NCBI RefSeq assembly: GCF_000143885.2
Contig: NC_018581.1
Coordinates: forward strand, 2,356,001-2,420,000
DNA: 64,000 bases
Direction: 5' to 3'
DNA from: Gordonia sp. KTR9
Lineage (GTDB): Bacteria; Actinomycetota; Actinomycetes; Mycobacteriales; Mycobacteriaceae
The position numbers and the translations under genes are program-made. Below the pieces are notes generated by a model. The model worked only from the letters and a program-made list of their open reading frames with translations, searched no databases and was not told the DNA's origin. This document shows positions 17,930 through 28,490 of this stretch, in pieces. Position 1 is the first letter of the stretch. Each line of letters opens with the position of its first letter.

Positions 17930-20218
17930 ATGACAGATGTGAACACCACCGAAGATTTCGCCGACGACTACGACGACGCGATCACCGAGGCGACCGCCGT
18001 CATCGACAACGGCAGCTTCGGCACCCGCACGATCCGGTTCGAGACCGGACGTCTCGCGCTGCAGGCCGCGGGTTCGGTCACCGCCTACCTCGACGACGAG
18101 AACATGCTGCTCTCGACCACCGCGGCGTCGAAGCACCCGAAGGAGCACTTCGACTTCTTCCCGCTCACCGTGGACGTCGAGGAGCGGATGTACGCCGCCG
18201 GACGCATCCCCGGATCGTTCTTCCGTCGCGAGGGACGTCCGTCGACCGACGCGATCCTGACCTGTCGTCTCATCGACCGTCCGCTGCGCCCGTCGTTCGT
18301 CGACGGCCTCCGCAACGAGATCCAGGTCGTCGTGACCGTCCTCTCGCTCAACCCGAACGACCTCTACGACGTCGTCGCGATCAACGCCGCGTCGGCCTCG
18401 ACGCAGCTCGCCGGCCTCCCGTTCTCCGGCCCCGTCGGTGGCGTGCGTGTCGCGCTCATCCCGACCGAGGAGAACAAGGCCGGCCAGTGGGTCGCGTTCC
18501 CGACCGTCGAGCAGCTCGAGGGCGCCGTGTTCGACATGGTCGTCGCCGGCCGCATCGTCTCCGGTTCGGGTGATTCGGCCGACGTCGCGATCATGATGGT
18601 CGAGGCCGAAGCCACCGACAACGTCATCGACCTCATCGCCGGTGGCGCCCAGGCGCCGACCGAGGCGATCGTGGCCGAGGGCCTCGAGGCCGCGAAGCCG
18701 TTCATCGCCCGCCTGTGCGAGGCGCAGAAGTCCCTGGCCGCCGCCGCGGCCAAGGAGACCGCCGAGTTCCCGCTGTACCCGCCGTACCAGTCGGATGTCT
18801 ACGACGCCGTGGCCGCCGCTGCCACCGATCGCCTGTCGGAGATCCTGACCATCGCAGGCAAGCAGGAGCGCGACGACAAGACCGACGGGCTCAAGGCCGA
18901 CATCCTCGGCCAGCTCGGCGATCAGTTCGAGGGTCGTGAGAAGGAGATCGGCGGGGCCTACCGGTCGCTGACCAAGAAGCTCGTCCGCCAGCGCATCCTG
19001 ACCGACCACTTCCGCATCGACGGTCGCGGCATCACCGACATCCGTGCGCTGTCGGCCGAGGTCGCGGTCATCCCGCGCGCGCACGGCAGTGCGCTGTTCG
19101 AGCGCGGCGAGACCCAGATCATGGGTGTCACCACCCTCGACATGGTCAAGATGGCGCAGCAGATCGACTCGCTCGGACCCGAGAAGTCCAAGCGGTACAT
19201 GCACCACTACAACTTCCCGCCGTACTCGACCGGTGAGACCGGTCGCGTCGGCTCACCCAAGCGTCGCGAGATCGGCCACGGCGCGCTCGCCGAGCGTGCG
19301 CTGGTGCCGGTGCTGCCGAGCGTCGAGGACTTCCCGTACGCGATCCGTCAGGTCTCCGAGGCGCTGAGCTCCAACGGCTCGACCTCGATGGGTTCGGTGT
19401 GCGCGTCGACCATGTCGCTGCTGAATGCCGGTGTGCCGCTGCGCGCTCCGGTCGCCGGCATCGCGATGGGCCTCGTGTCCGACACCGTCGACGGCGAAAC
19501 CCGATATGTCGCACTGACCGACATCCTCGGAGCCGAGGATGCCTTCGGCGACATGGACTTCAAGGTCGCGGGCACCAAGGACTTCGTCACCGCGCTGCAG
19601 CTCGACACCAAGCTCGACGGCATCCCCTCGCAGGTGCTCGCGGGTGCGCTCAGCCAGGCCAAGGACGCCCGGCTGACCATCCTCGACGTCATGGCCGAGG
19701 CCATCGACGAGCCGGACGAGATGAGCCAGTTCGCGCCGCGGATCACCACCATCAAGATCCCGATGGACAAGATCGGTGAGCTGATCGGCCCCAAGGGCAA
19801 GACGATCAACGGCATCACCGAGGAGACCGGCGCCAACGTCTCCATCGAGGACGACGGCACCGTGTTCGTCGGCGCCGCCGACGGTCTGTCCGCACAGGCT
19901 GCCATCGACCGCATCAACGCGATCGCCAACCCGCAGCTGCCGAAGGTCGGGGAGCGTTTCCTCGGCACCGTCGTCAAGACCACCGCGTTCGGAGCGTTCG
20001 TGTCGCTGCTGCCGGGCCGCGACGGCCTGGTGCACATCTCGAAGCTCGGCAAGGGCAAGCGCATCAACAAGGTCGAGGACGTCGTCAACGTGGGCTCCAA
20101 GCTCCGCGTCGAGATCGCCGACATCGACGAGCGCGGCAAGATCAGCCTCGTCCCGGTCGACGACGCCGCCGACAAGGCGGAGGCACCGGCTGCCGAGGCA
20201 GCCACCGCAGACGCCTGA
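17930..20218 (+). CDS. pnp: Polyribonucleotide nucleotidyltransferase (PNPase)
   Basis: A 762-aa PNPase, the phosphorolytic 3'-5' exoribonuclease of the degradosome (GpsI in mycobacteria). Two RNase PH-like domains are joined by a helical linker: the first has [12 protein letters not shown] and [20 protein letters not shown], the second [18 protein letters not shown] and the active-site [21 protein letters not shown] domain ([17 protein letters not shown]) and an S1 domain ([17 protein letters not shown]) close the protein. ATG at 17930; upstream in-frame ATG 17876 would add unconserved residues. Confidence 0.98.
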   Translation: MTDVNTTEDFADDYDDAITEATAVIDNGSFGTRTIRFETGRLALQAAGSVTAYLDDENMLLSTTAASKHPKEHFDFFPLTVDVEERMYAAGRIPGSFFRREGRPSTDAILTCRLIDRPLRPSFVDGLRNEIQVVVTVLSLNPNDLYDVVAINAASASTQLAGLPFSGPVGGVRVALIPTEENKAGQWVAFPTVEQLEGAVFDMVVAGRIVSGSGDSADVAIMMVEAEATDNVIDLIAGGAQAPTEAIVAEGLEAAKPFIARLCEAQKSLAAAAAKETAEFPLYPPYQSDVYDAVAAAATDRLSEILTIAGKQERDDKTDGLKADILGQLGDQFEGREKEIGGAYRSLTKKLVRQRILTDHFRIDGRGITDIRALSAEVAVIPRAHGSALFERGETQIMGVTTLDMVKMAQQIDSLGPEKSKRYMHHYNFPPYSTGETGRVGSPKRREIGHGALAERALVPVLPSVEDFPYAIRQVSEALSSNGSTSMGSVCASTMSLLNAGVPLRAPVAGIAMGLVSDTVDGETRYVALTDILGAEDAFGDMDFKVAGTKDFVTALQLDTKLDGIPSQVLAGALSQAKDARLTILDVMAEAIDEPDEMSQFAPRITTIKIPMDKIGELIGPKGKTINGITEETGANVSIEDDGTVFVGAADGLSAQAAIDRINAIANPQLPKVGERFLGTVVKTTAFGAFVSLLPGRDGLVHISKLGKGKRINKVEDVVNVGSKLRVEIADIDERGKISLVPVDDAADKAEAPAAEAATADA

Positions 20219-20241
20219 TCTGACACCGAGTAGGTCCTGAA

Positions 20242-20277
20242 GGGGCCCGTCGTCCACGCGGACGGCGGGCCCCTTCG
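20242..20277 (+). terminator. Terminator between pnp and the convergent protease
   Basis: A 14-bp stem with one G-U pair (20242-20255 with 20260-20273), ACGC loop, followed by TTCG. It begins 24 nt after pnp and sits just beyond the 3' end of the opposite gene, so it could work for both strands. Confidence 0.8.
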
Positions 20278-20290
20278 CCGTGTCGTGGCT

Positions 20291-21028
20291 CTACCGACGA
20301 TCGGGTTCGTCGAACCAGATCTCGAACCCGTCGGTCCAGGCCGACCCGGAACCCGCGATCTGCGCGTACAGCCCTTCGATGGTCTGGGCCGTCGAAATCG
20401 CCTGGTCGGGGTTCTGGGTGCCGAAGTTGCCGCTCGAGGAGATCCCGACGAGGACATACCGCCCGGCACGGGTCTCCTGGTACCAGGGCGAGCCGGAATC
20501 GCCGCCCAGTACCACCAGTTCGGCGTTGACGAGGCGGTGTTCGGGCGCCGCCTCCTGATGCAGCAGTGCGGTCACGGTGCCCACGGTCGTGCCGGTGCGC
20601 TCACCGGTCTTGGCCACCGGTTCGCCGACCTCGGGGTCGGCCGCGGTGGCGAACACCGGGTCGACCTCCCAGTCGTCCTCGATCGCGATGACGGTGTACC
20701 CGCGGGGATCGGCGAGCGTGATCGACCCGTCCGGGGTGCCGCCGTCGTCCTTCCACTCCACGACTTCGCCGATGTGCTCGCCGGTGGTCGTGGTGACCTC
20801 GTCGCCGATCCCCTCCGCGCAGTGCCCGGCCGTGACGGCGAGACGGTCGCCGTCGGCGTTGGTTCCGAAGAATCCGATGGAGCACAGGCCGTCACCGATC
20901 AGGATGCCCTGACCGGCGGTGAGCGTGTCGGCGTATTGCGGGGTGACCGCGGCTGCGGGGGTGGCGGTGCCCAGCGCCGCGGCCAGGGCCAGCAGGGCGG
21001 TCGCGGCGGCCACGTGAGGCTTGATCAT
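20291..21028 (-). CDS. Secreted trypsin-like serine protease
   Basis: A 245-aa S1-family protein. The N-terminus is a clear Sec signal peptide (positive start MIKPH, hydrophobic Ala/Leu core, ATPAAA cleavage region near residue 27). Catalytic His is in TAGHC (about residue 69) and Ser in GGDSGSPW (about 177); the Asp probably lies in the DDWEVDP region but is not certain. Two or three Cys could form a disulfide. The ATG at 21028 follows AAAGGAC-type bases. It sits where M. tuberculosis has the M16 peptidase gene pepR after gpsI. Substrate unknown. Confidence 0.85.
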   Translation of the reverse strand: MIKPHVAAATALLALAAALGTATPAAAVTPQYADTLTAGQGILIGDGLCSIGFFGTNADGDRLAVTAGHCAEGIGDEVTTTTGEHIGEVVEWKDDGGTPDGSITLADPRGYTVIAIEDDWEVDPVFATAADPEVGEPVAKTGERTGTTVGTVTALLHQEAAPEHRLVNAELVVLGGDSGSPWYQETRAGRYVLVGISSSGNFGTQNPDQAISTAQTIEGLYAQIAGSGSAWTDGFEIWFDEPDRR

Positions 21029-21150
21029 CGGGTGTCCTTTGCTCCGGAAGTGTGTCTGCTCCCTTGGAGGGACGCCCGGGTCGTGCGGTGTGCCTGCGGG
21101 ACCCGGAATCATTCGACCGGGCGACGGGCCTCGTGATCGCGTGGCGCGCC

Positions 21151-21156
21151 TAGACT
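21151..21156 (+). promoter_or_regulatory. Candidate -10 box for the CBS/nucleotidyltransferase gene
   Basis: TAGACT lies 8 nt before the ATG at 21165. Confidence 0.45.
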
Positions 21157-21164
21157 CTGCAGAG

Positions 21165-22646
21165 ATGCCCGGTGAGGAGAAGCTGCAGCTGACGGTCGCG
21201 CGCCGTCGGGACGCCGGCGACGTCTCCGCCACGCGCGCCGTCGCCGAACTCCTGCGCACCGCGCCGGTGATCGGCCGGGCCGACATGACCGTCCGTCAGG
21301 CGGCCGCGCTGATGACCGAACGCGGACAGGACTATGTGGTGATCCCGCTGCCGGGCCGACGCCACGGCGTGCTCACCGACGGCGTCATCCGGGCCGAGGT
21401 GGTCGCGGCCGGGCGTGGTGTGGACACCCCGGTGGGGGAGATCGTGACGGAACCGGCGTTCGTCGTCGACGCCGGGGCGGCATCGATGGACGTCCTGACC
21501 GAACTCGTCGATCGTGACCTCTCGATCGTCCCGGTCTGCGACGCCGCCGGCGACGTGGTGGGTGTCGTCGGGCCGGGGGACTTCGTCGCCGACCCGGCGG
21601 GTGCCGGTATCCCACTGCGCGAACAGATCCGCCGCTCGATCGACGTCGAGGAGCTGCAGGGACATGCGCGGCGGCTGCCGCAGTTCGTCGCCGATCTCGT
21701 GCGCCGCGACCGGCCGCCGTACGAGATCACGCGTGCGGCTTCCCTGATCGTCGACGCGGTCGTGAGCCGCGCGCTCGATCTCGTCCTGGCCGCACATCCC
21801 GAGCTCGATCCATCGGCCTTCACCTGGTTGTCGCTGGGCAGCAATGCCCGCCGCGAACCGGTGCTGAGTTCCGACGTGGATTCGGCTGTGTCCTTCGACG
21901 ATTCGGCCGTAGACGAGATCGAGCGCTACCGAACGGCCTTCGGCGAGGTCGACGAGGTGGTGCGGAACGCGGGACTGCGGGTCGACGCCAACGGTGCCGT
22001 CGCGTCGAAGCCGCTGTTCGCGCGGACACACTCACAGTGGCAGGCGGCCGCGCGGGCCTGGATCGACGACCCGCTCGCCGGCAAGGGCATGATCTTCACG
22101 TCGCTGATGCTCGACGGCCGGCCGATCAGCGGGCGCGGTGCGGGTTCGGTCACGCCGGCGGTGGCGATGATCGCCGGCCTGCGACGCGATCCGCGGACGA
22201 TGAATCTGCTGCTGGCCGAGACCTTGTCGACGCGCGCCCGGCTGCGCTCGCGGCGGGATGTGCTGACCGGGCGCGGCAACATCGTCGACGTCAAGCAGCA
22301 CGCGGTGACACCGTTGGTCAACATCGCGCGGTGGGCCGCGGCCAGTGTCGGTTCGACCGACGTCGGCACCCGAGGCCGTCTGCGCGCGGCCGCCGGCAGT
22401 GAGTTGCTGCCCGACGAGCAGGCGTCGACGCTCATCGAGGTCTTCGATGTGTTGCAGCGCGTCCGGCTGAGATATCAGGTCGCCCAGTTCGACAACGGTG
22501 ACCCGCCGGGGGACCGGTTCGATGTCCGGCAGTTGTCCCCGCTCGACCGCAGCCTCCTCGGGCAGGCCGTCCGTGAGATCGCCGGTGTGCAGCGTCGGAT
22601 GGCGAACATGAGCCGCCTGCTTCCCGGATCCGAGAAGGTGACCTGA
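21165..22646 (+). CDS. CBS-pair protein with DUF294 nucleotidyltransferase-like domain
   Basis: A 493-aa protein. Residues ~35-150 hold two CBS repeats (ADMTVRQAAALMTERGQDYVV; VVDAGAASMDVLTELVDRD), which usually bind adenine nucleotides. The middle has LSLGSNARREPVLSSDVDSA, the GS...D.D pattern of the nucleotidyltransferase fold (GlnD-like, DUF294), and a C-terminal DUF294_C helical domain follows. It lacks the N-terminal cyclic-nucleotide-binding domain found in many relatives. Probably a nucleotide-sensing signalling protein; partner unknown. Close to the NRDE gene (6 nt), so likely co-transcribed. Confidence 0.8.
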   Translation: MPGEEKLQLTVARRRDAGDVSATRAVAELLRTAPVIGRADMTVRQAAALMTERGQDYVVIPLPGRRHGVLTDGVIRAEVVAAGRGVDTPVGEIVTEPAFVVDAGAASMDVLTELVDRDLSIVPVCDAAGDVVGVVGPGDFVADPAGAGIPLREQIRRSIDVEELQGHARRLPQFVADLVRRDRPPYEITRAASLIVDAVVSRALDLVLAAHPELDPSAFTWLSLGSNARREPVLSSDVDSAVSFDDSAVDEIERYRTAFGEVDEVVRNAGLRVDANGAVASKPLFARTHSQWQAAARAWIDDPLAGKGMIFTSLMLDGRPISGRGAGSVTPAVAMIAGLRRDPRTMNLLLAETLSTRARLRSRRDVLTGRGNIVDVKQHAVTPLVNIARWAAASVGSTDVGTRGRLRAAAGSELLPDEQASTLIEVFDVLQRVRLRYQVAQFDNGDPPGDRFDVRQLSPLDRSLLGQAVREIAGVQRRMANMSRLLPGSEKVT

Positions 22647-22652
22647 AACCCG

Positions 22653-23411
22653 ATGTGCCTGATCCTCTTCGCGTGGAACACCCACCCCACCCAGCGCCTG
22701 ATCGTGGCCGCCAACCGGGACGAGCAGCACCGCCGCCGCACGTTCGCGTTGTCGCACTGGGACGATCTGCCGATCATCGGTGGTCGCGACGCGGTGGCCG
22801 GCGGCACGTGGATGGCCGTCTCCGCCGAGGCTCCCGACCGGGTGGCGATGGTGACGAACGTCCGCGTCGGGCCGGCCAGGCGGACCGGCATCCGTTCGCG
22901 CGGGCAGCTTCCCGTGGACTACCTGATCGGCGACGACGACCCGAAGGTGTACGCCCACCGCGTGCTCGACGACGCCGCCGCGTACGACCCGGTCAATCTG
23001 CTCGTCGCCGACCGGGACGAACTGTGGTGGATGACCAACTGGCCGGAGCCGCGCGCGGAGCGGGTCGCCGACGGCGTGCACGGACTCTCCAACGGTGCCC
23101 TGGACAACGACTGGCCGAAGGTCGTCGACGGGGCGACGGCGATGACGGACCTCGTCGCGGCCGACGGGCCGGACGAGCAGTATCTCGCCCTGCTGGCCGA
23201 CCAGGATCGGCCGGACCCGTCGCGCCTGCCCGACACCGGCGTCGGCCCGCAGGCCGAAGCGGCGCTGTCGTCGTTGTTCATCAACATCCCCGGCTACGGC
23301 ACCCGGGCGTCGACCCTGCTCCGTGTGGGATACGACGGGCACGGGTCGATGACCGAACGCCGCTACGGCTGGCGGGGCCGACGCCGTGGAACCACGACGC
23401 TGACCTTCTGA
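22653..23411 (+). CDS. NRDE (TANGO2) family protein
   Basis: A 252-aa protein starting MCLILFAW and carrying ANRDE near residue 20, the family signature. Cys2 fits the N-terminal-nucleophile hypothesis for this family. TANGO2 relatives in eukaryotes have been linked to haem handling and lipid metabolism; the bacterial function is not settled. Later conserved stretches include GGRDAVAGGTWMAVS and LSNGALDNDWPKV. Its TGA directly abuts the stop of ald on the other strand (TGATCA). Confidence 0.88.
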   Translation: MCLILFAWNTHPTQRLIVAANRDEQHRRRTFALSHWDDLPIIGGRDAVAGGTWMAVSAEAPDRVAMVTNVRVGPARRTGIRSRGQLPVDYLIGDDDPKVYAHRVLDDAAAYDPVNLLVADRDELWWMTNWPEPRAERVADGVHGLSNGALDNDWPKVVDGATAMTDLVAADGPDEQYLALLADQDRPDPSRLPDTGVGPQAEAALSSLFINIPGYGTRASTLLRVGYDGHGSMTERRYGWRGRRRGTTTLTF

Positions 23412-24527
23412 TCAGTTGTGCACGAACGGGTTCGGTGACACGGGGAGGTCGAGCGCGGCACCGACTTCGGCGGTGAACAGCTCGCCGTGCCGTGTGCTCA
23501 GGCCCGAGGCGAGCGCCGGGTCGGTCGCGCATGCCTGCTCCGGTCCCGAATCGGCCAGTCGGAGCACGTAGGGGAGCGTCGCGCCGGTGAGCGCCTGCGT
23601 CGACGTGCGCGCGACGTTGCCGGGCATGTTCGCGACGCAGTAGAACACCGTGTCATGGACGGCGAAGGTCGGGTCGGCGTGGGTGGTGGGTCGGGAATCC
23701 TCGAAGCAGCCGCCCTGGTCGATCGCGACATCGACGAGCACCGCGCCCGGCTTCATCCGGGCGACAGTGCCGTTCGAGACGAGGACCGGTGCCTTGGCGC
23801 CGGGGACGAGAACGGCTCCGATCACCAGGTCGGCGTGCACGACGGCTTCGTCGATCGCGAGCCCCGTGCTGTACCGGGTGTGGACCCGGCCGCCGAAGCG
23901 GGCGTCGATGGCGCGCAGTTTGGCGATGTCGATGTCGAAGACGGTGACCTGAGCGCCCATGCCGAGCGCGATCTGCGCCGCGTTGACGCCGCTGACGCCA
24001 CCGCCGAGGACGACGACGTCGGCGGGTTCGGTCCCGGGGACACCGCCCATGAGCACGCCCCGCCCGCCCGCCGAACGCATCAGGTGATAGGCGCCCACCT
24101 GAGGTGCGAGGCGTCCGGCGACTTCGCTCATCGGCGCCAGGAGCGGAAGGGCGCCGTCGGCGGTCCGGACCATCTCGTAGGCGATGGAGGTGACGCCCGA
24201 ATCGAGCAGCGCCTCCGTGCAGGCCCGTCCCGCCGCGAGGTGCAGGTACGTGAAAAGCGTGTGCTCGCGGCGCATCAGCGCGAACTCCGCGGCGATCGGT
24301 TCCTTAACCTTCAAGACCAGTTCGGCCTGGTCCCACACCTCGGCGGCGGTTCCCAGGATCTGTGCACCGGCCGCCTTGAAGTCGTTGTCGGAGATCGCCG
24401 AGCCCTCGCCGGCGCCGGCCTGGATCACGACGTCGTGACCTCGATGGTGGAGTTCGGTGACACCGGCCGGGGTGATGGCCACCCGGTACTCGTGGTTCTT
24501 GATCTCGGTGGGGATGCCGATGCGCAT
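23412..24527 (-). CDS. ald: Alanine dehydrogenase
   Basis: A 371-aa NAD-dependent alanine dehydrogenase, interconverting L-alanine and pyruvate plus ammonia. It starts MRIGIPTEIKNHEYRVAITP, has catalytic Lys in VLKVKEP and His in YLHLAAG, and the Rossmann VVVLGGGVSGVNAAQIALGMGA. It lets the cell use alanine as nitrogen source and balance NAD in hypoxia, as Rv2780 does. The divergent Lrp-type gene is its likely regulator. Start ATG at 24527; an extension to 24611 is unlikely. Confidence 0.96.
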   Translation of the reverse strand: MRIGIPTEIKNHEYRVAITPAGVTELHHRGHDVVIQAGAGEGSAISDNDFKAAGAQILGTAAEVWDQAELVLKVKEPIAAEFALMRREHTLFTYLHLAAGRACTEALLDSGVTSIAYEMVRTADGALPLLAPMSEVAGRLAPQVGAYHLMRSAGGRGVLMGGVPGTEPADVVVLGGGVSGVNAAQIALGMGAQVTVFDIDIAKLRAIDARFGGRVHTRYSTGLAIDEAVVHADLVIGAVLVPGAKAPVLVSNGTVARMKPGAVLVDVAIDQGGCFEDSRPTTHADPTFAVHDTVFYCVANMPGNVARTSTQALTGATLPYVLRLADSGPEQACATDPALASGLSTRHGELFTAEVGAALDLPVSPNPFVHN

Positions 24528-24676
24528 GGTGACTCCGTATGGGTTCGCGGTCTCCTGAATGTTCCTCGATGAACTGATTTCCAGAGTGAAGTAAAGTCGA
24601 CAATGCCACAATGCGACTGAAGAATATTCTCGCCAGCTGCGGTCTGGCGACGATCGTGTGAAACGAGGGAGATTCG
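24528..24676. promoter_or_regulatory. ald-aldR divergent control region
   Basis: A 149-nt spacer, noticeably less GC-rich than its flanks. It contains the perfect 10-bp palindrome AGAATATTCT (24621-24630) and the inverted repeat CGCCAG/CTGGCG (24631-24636, 24644-24649). AldR/Lrp proteins bind several such sites in the matching region of M. tuberculosis. Exact sites here are an inference. Confidence 0.5.
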
Positions 24677-25977
<1,301 letters not shown>

Positions 25978-25980
25978 CCG

Positions 25981-26520
25981 ATGACCCCCGCAGGCCCACC
26001 GGACGAGCCGGCCCACGACGACGACACCGAAGGCGGCGCACCGCGCCTGGGTCCCCGTGCGAAGGACTCCCGCCCGATCGTCTGGATGATCGCGTTCCTC
26101 GTCGTGGCGCTCATCGTGTACTTCGCTCTGCTCGGCTGGCGCGGCGTCCAGCTGATCGCCTCCGGCACCGTCGCGGGCGTCGGTCTGGGAGTCGGCGTCA
26201 TCGCGCTACCGCTGATCGGGGCGTGGCTGGTCTACGCGACGCTGCGGGCGGGGCTCGAGCACCAGAAGCTCGCCGCCGTGATGGCCGACGAGGGCCGAGA
26301 ACTCGACATCTCCCACCTGCCGCACCGTGCCTCCGGACGGATGGAACGCGATGCGGCAGACGAGCTCTTCGCGCAGGTGAAGGCCGAGTGGGAGGCCGAC
26401 CCGCACGACTGGCACAACACCTACCGCATCGCCCGTGCCTACGACTACGCCGGCGACCGCACCCGCGCCCGGTCGATGATGAAACGGGCCGTCGCCCAGT
26501 ACCACGGCCGAGAGCAGTAG
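25981..26520 (+). CDS. Small membrane protein of unknown function (Rv2772c-like)
   Basis: A 179-aa protein. After an acidic N-terminal tail, two membrane helices run from residues ~33-55 and ~60-85. The C-terminal cytoplasmic part (about 95 residues) has WHNTYRIARAYDYAGDRTRARSMMKRAV, which resembles one TPR-like helical pair. It starts 3 nt after dapB, as Rv2772c does in M. tuberculosis. No function can be assigned; the fixed position suggests co-transcription with dapB rather than a shared pathway. Confidence 0.8.
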   Translation: MTPAGPPDEPAHDDDTEGGAPRLGPRAKDSRPIVWMIAFLVVALIVYFALLGWRGVQLIASGTVAGVGLGVGVIALPLIGAWLVYATLRAGLEHQKLAAVMADEGRELDISHLPHRASGRMERDAADELFAQVKAEWEADPHDWHNTYRIARAYDYAGDRTRARSMMKRAVAQYHGREQ

Positions 26521-26524
26521 CCAC

Positions 26525-26980
26525 ATGAGCCGGCTGCTCATCGTCCACCACACGCCGTCACCGGCGTGCCAGGAGATGTTCGAGGCCGTCGTATCCGGTG
26601 CGACCGACCCGGAGATCGAGGGCGTCGAGGTGGTCCGCCGTGCCGCGCTCGCCGTCACCGCCACCGACTTCCTCGACGCCGACGGGTACATCCTCGGCAC
26701 CCCCGCGAACCTCGGATATATCAGCGGCGCACTGAAACACGCCTTCGATGTCAGCTACTACCAGATCCTCGACTCGACGCAGGGACGACCGTTCGGGTTG
26801 TACCTCCACGGCAACCAGGGCGCCGAAGGGGCTGTGCGAGCGGTCGATTCGATCACCGCCGGTCTCGGCTGGACCAAGGCCGCCGAACACGTCATCGTCT
26901 CCGGCGCCCCGGACAAGGAAGCCCGAGAAGCGTGTTGGGAGCTGGGCGCAACGGTCGCGGCGGGGTTGATGGAGGGGTGA
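26525..26980 (+). CDS. Flavodoxin-like / NADPH-dependent FMN reductase family protein
   Basis: A 151-aa flavodoxin-fold protein (Rv2771c-like). It begins LLIVHHTPSPACQEMFEAV, where flavodoxins bind the FMN phosphate, and has GTPANLGYISGALKHAFD, the usual quinone-reductase segment contacting the flavin ring. Likely a cytoplasmic FMN-dependent reductase with unknown substrate. 4 nt after the previous stop. Its own TGA overlaps the GTG of the next, compositionally different gene. Confidence 0.8.
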   Translation: MSRLLIVHHTPSPACQEMFEAVVSGATDPEIEGVEVVRRAALAVTATDFLDADGYILGTPANLGYISGALKHAFDVSYYQILDSTQGRPFGLYLHGNQGAEGAVRAVDSITAGLGWTKAAEHVIVSGAPDKEAREACWELGATVAAGLMEG

Positions 26981-28005
26981 GCAACGGGGGACCGAGACCC
27001 GCGAACACTTTACGTTTTGTAGTGTGCGCTCCCGATGGTCGAAGGTCTGCGGTATGGAGGGTATGGACCGGAGACAAAAAACGGGTCACTGACGAGGTAT
27101 ACGTCGCTCCGCGAATGCGTGCATCCGAGATCAAGTTCAGTCTGCACAGTTCTGGCTATCGCCAGTTCGGCTACACGGGCAAGGCCCGCGAGCGGCTCAG
27201 GGCAGGCGACCGGCATTCGGTTGCACAGTGGAATCGCGGCGCAGGTATCGACGTGGTGGGCTGGGACCTCTGCCTAGTTCTGATGTTTGCCGACAGCGAA
27301 TTAAGAAGTGTCCCGGGTGCACTCGGCGACGATGTGCTTCGGATTCCCGCAGGCCCGGAGGGCATTGGCACGGCTGTCGCGATACTGACTGCGCCGCTGA
27401 ACACTTCAACGGGTGGTCTCGAAAGTGAACCGCTCGCACTGCTGGACCGAAGCATCGGTGAAGCCACCGTTGCTGTTGTGGTGTCCTACGGCCCACTGGA
27501 TCCGGCGCTTCCCCTCAACCTTCGCTCAGAAACGAACGAGTCGATCCCGTTGAAGATCCCCGGCGTTGTGAATCCTGAGCCGTTTGATTTGAGATTAGGT
27601 GAGTTACCGGGTGGAGGTGCGCCACGAGCGATCGAGATTGCCCGCGACGACATCGAGCTGCTGCCTGCTCTGCCGCCGTTCGCCGGGGAAGTGCTGCCTT
27701 GGGACGAATGTCCGGATGACGCTGTTCGTGATAGGGAACTGGCATGTGGGCTGCTGGTATTCGGGAGCGATGGTCGGCACCGACTATACGTAGATCAGAG
27801 GGCGCGCTGCGATCACTCACGCCTCGGGGCCAACGCTCAGGATTTCATCAATCGTGTCTACGAGAACGGCAGCTTCGACAATGGCTGGGGCTCGATCAAG
27901 ACCGGTGAACGGTGCACGATCCTGTCGAGCCGTCGCGTCCTGGCCGACAACGGAATTGAGGTAGCGGACGGCGGTACGTTCGACATGCCTTCATTGGACG
28001 GTTAG
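26977..28005 (+). CDS. Unrecognised 342-aa protein, accessory
   Basis: I do not recognise this protein. The N-terminal ~100 residues have WRVWTG, DEVYVAPRMRASEIKFSLHSSGYRQFGYT and a basic tail; the K-SLH-SG pattern may belong to an unnamed family seen on mobile regions, but that is from memory only. The C-terminal ~80 residues have DHSRLGANAQDFINRVYENGSFD. No membrane segment, signal peptide or enzyme motif is visible. Codon use is less GC-biased than in neighbours. The GTG at 26977 overlaps the flavodoxin stop; GTG 27022 is an alternative start. Likely acquired by transfer. Confidence 0.65.
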   Translation: MSNGGPRPANTLRFVVCAPDGRRSAVWRVWTGDKKRVTDEVYVAPRMRASEIKFSLHSSGYRQFGYTGKARERLRAGDRHSVAQWNRGAGIDVVGWDLCLVLMFADSELRSVPGALGDDVLRIPAGPEGIGTAVAILTAPLNTSTGGLESEPLALLDRSIGEATVAVVVSYGPLDPALPLNLRSETNESIPLKIPGVVNPEPFDLRLGELPGGGAPRAIEIARDDIELLPALPPFAGEVLPWDECPDDAVRDRELACGLLVFGSDGRHRLYVDQRARCDHSRLGANAQDFINRVYENGSFDNGWGSIKTGERCTILSSRRVLADNGIEVADGGTFDMPSLDG

Positions 28006-28490
28006 CGCACGCCCGCAGTCCGCGCGTCATCGCATCATCGGCCGTTGCTGGTCCAAGGCCAGGACGAAATGTCCCTCGTTGTGGAGTGGGCGTTGTATTT
28101 CGGACCGGTGGACGCGCCGGGTGCCTGAACAGCCGCCGGACAGGTCATCATTCGGATGCGGGCTACACGATCACCATTCTCTCGGTGACCTACGCGAAGT
28201 GCTGGCGGTCTCCGGCGACGGACTCAGAATTGACATCATCTTTGGGCGTGGGTGAGCTGGCCAACGTCGCCAGTCGCCGAGTCGTTCCAGAAGGGCCGAG
28301 CGGCACTGAAGTAGCTTTGCGAGAGGGACGAGCATCTTGGTGCGCGCTGGCCGCGACAGTCCGGCTGAGTATGTGGAGTAGCTCCGACTGTTCCGCGGAA
28401 CACTCTGGATTTTTGGGTTGAGGCCCGAAGAATTGTCGGTGCCGCCCGATATCTTGTTCTCGTACCTTTCGTTCGGTTCAGGGGGTTGCG
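28006..28490. other. Gene-poor stretch in the accessory island
   Basis: 485 nt without a convincing gene. An open frame at 28086-28421 has Cys/Ser/Arg-rich composition, no ribosome site and no recognisable domain, so I do not call it. The only clear structure is the perfect palindrome at 28389-28402. GC content is lower than the window average. Confidence 0.5.
28389..28402. repeat. 14-bp palindrome, copy 1
   Basis: TGTTCCGCGGAACA, perfectly palindromic, about 90 nt before the DUF222-HNH start. The same 14-mer recurs inside that gene. Confidence 0.75.

Noticed and set aside
26977..28005. TerD/tellurite-resistance protein
   Set aside because: Length and motifs do not fit the TerD family; kept as unrecognised.
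28086..28421. 111-aa open frame in the accessory gap
   Set aside because: No ribosome site, no domain, odd Cys/Ser/Arg-rich composition.
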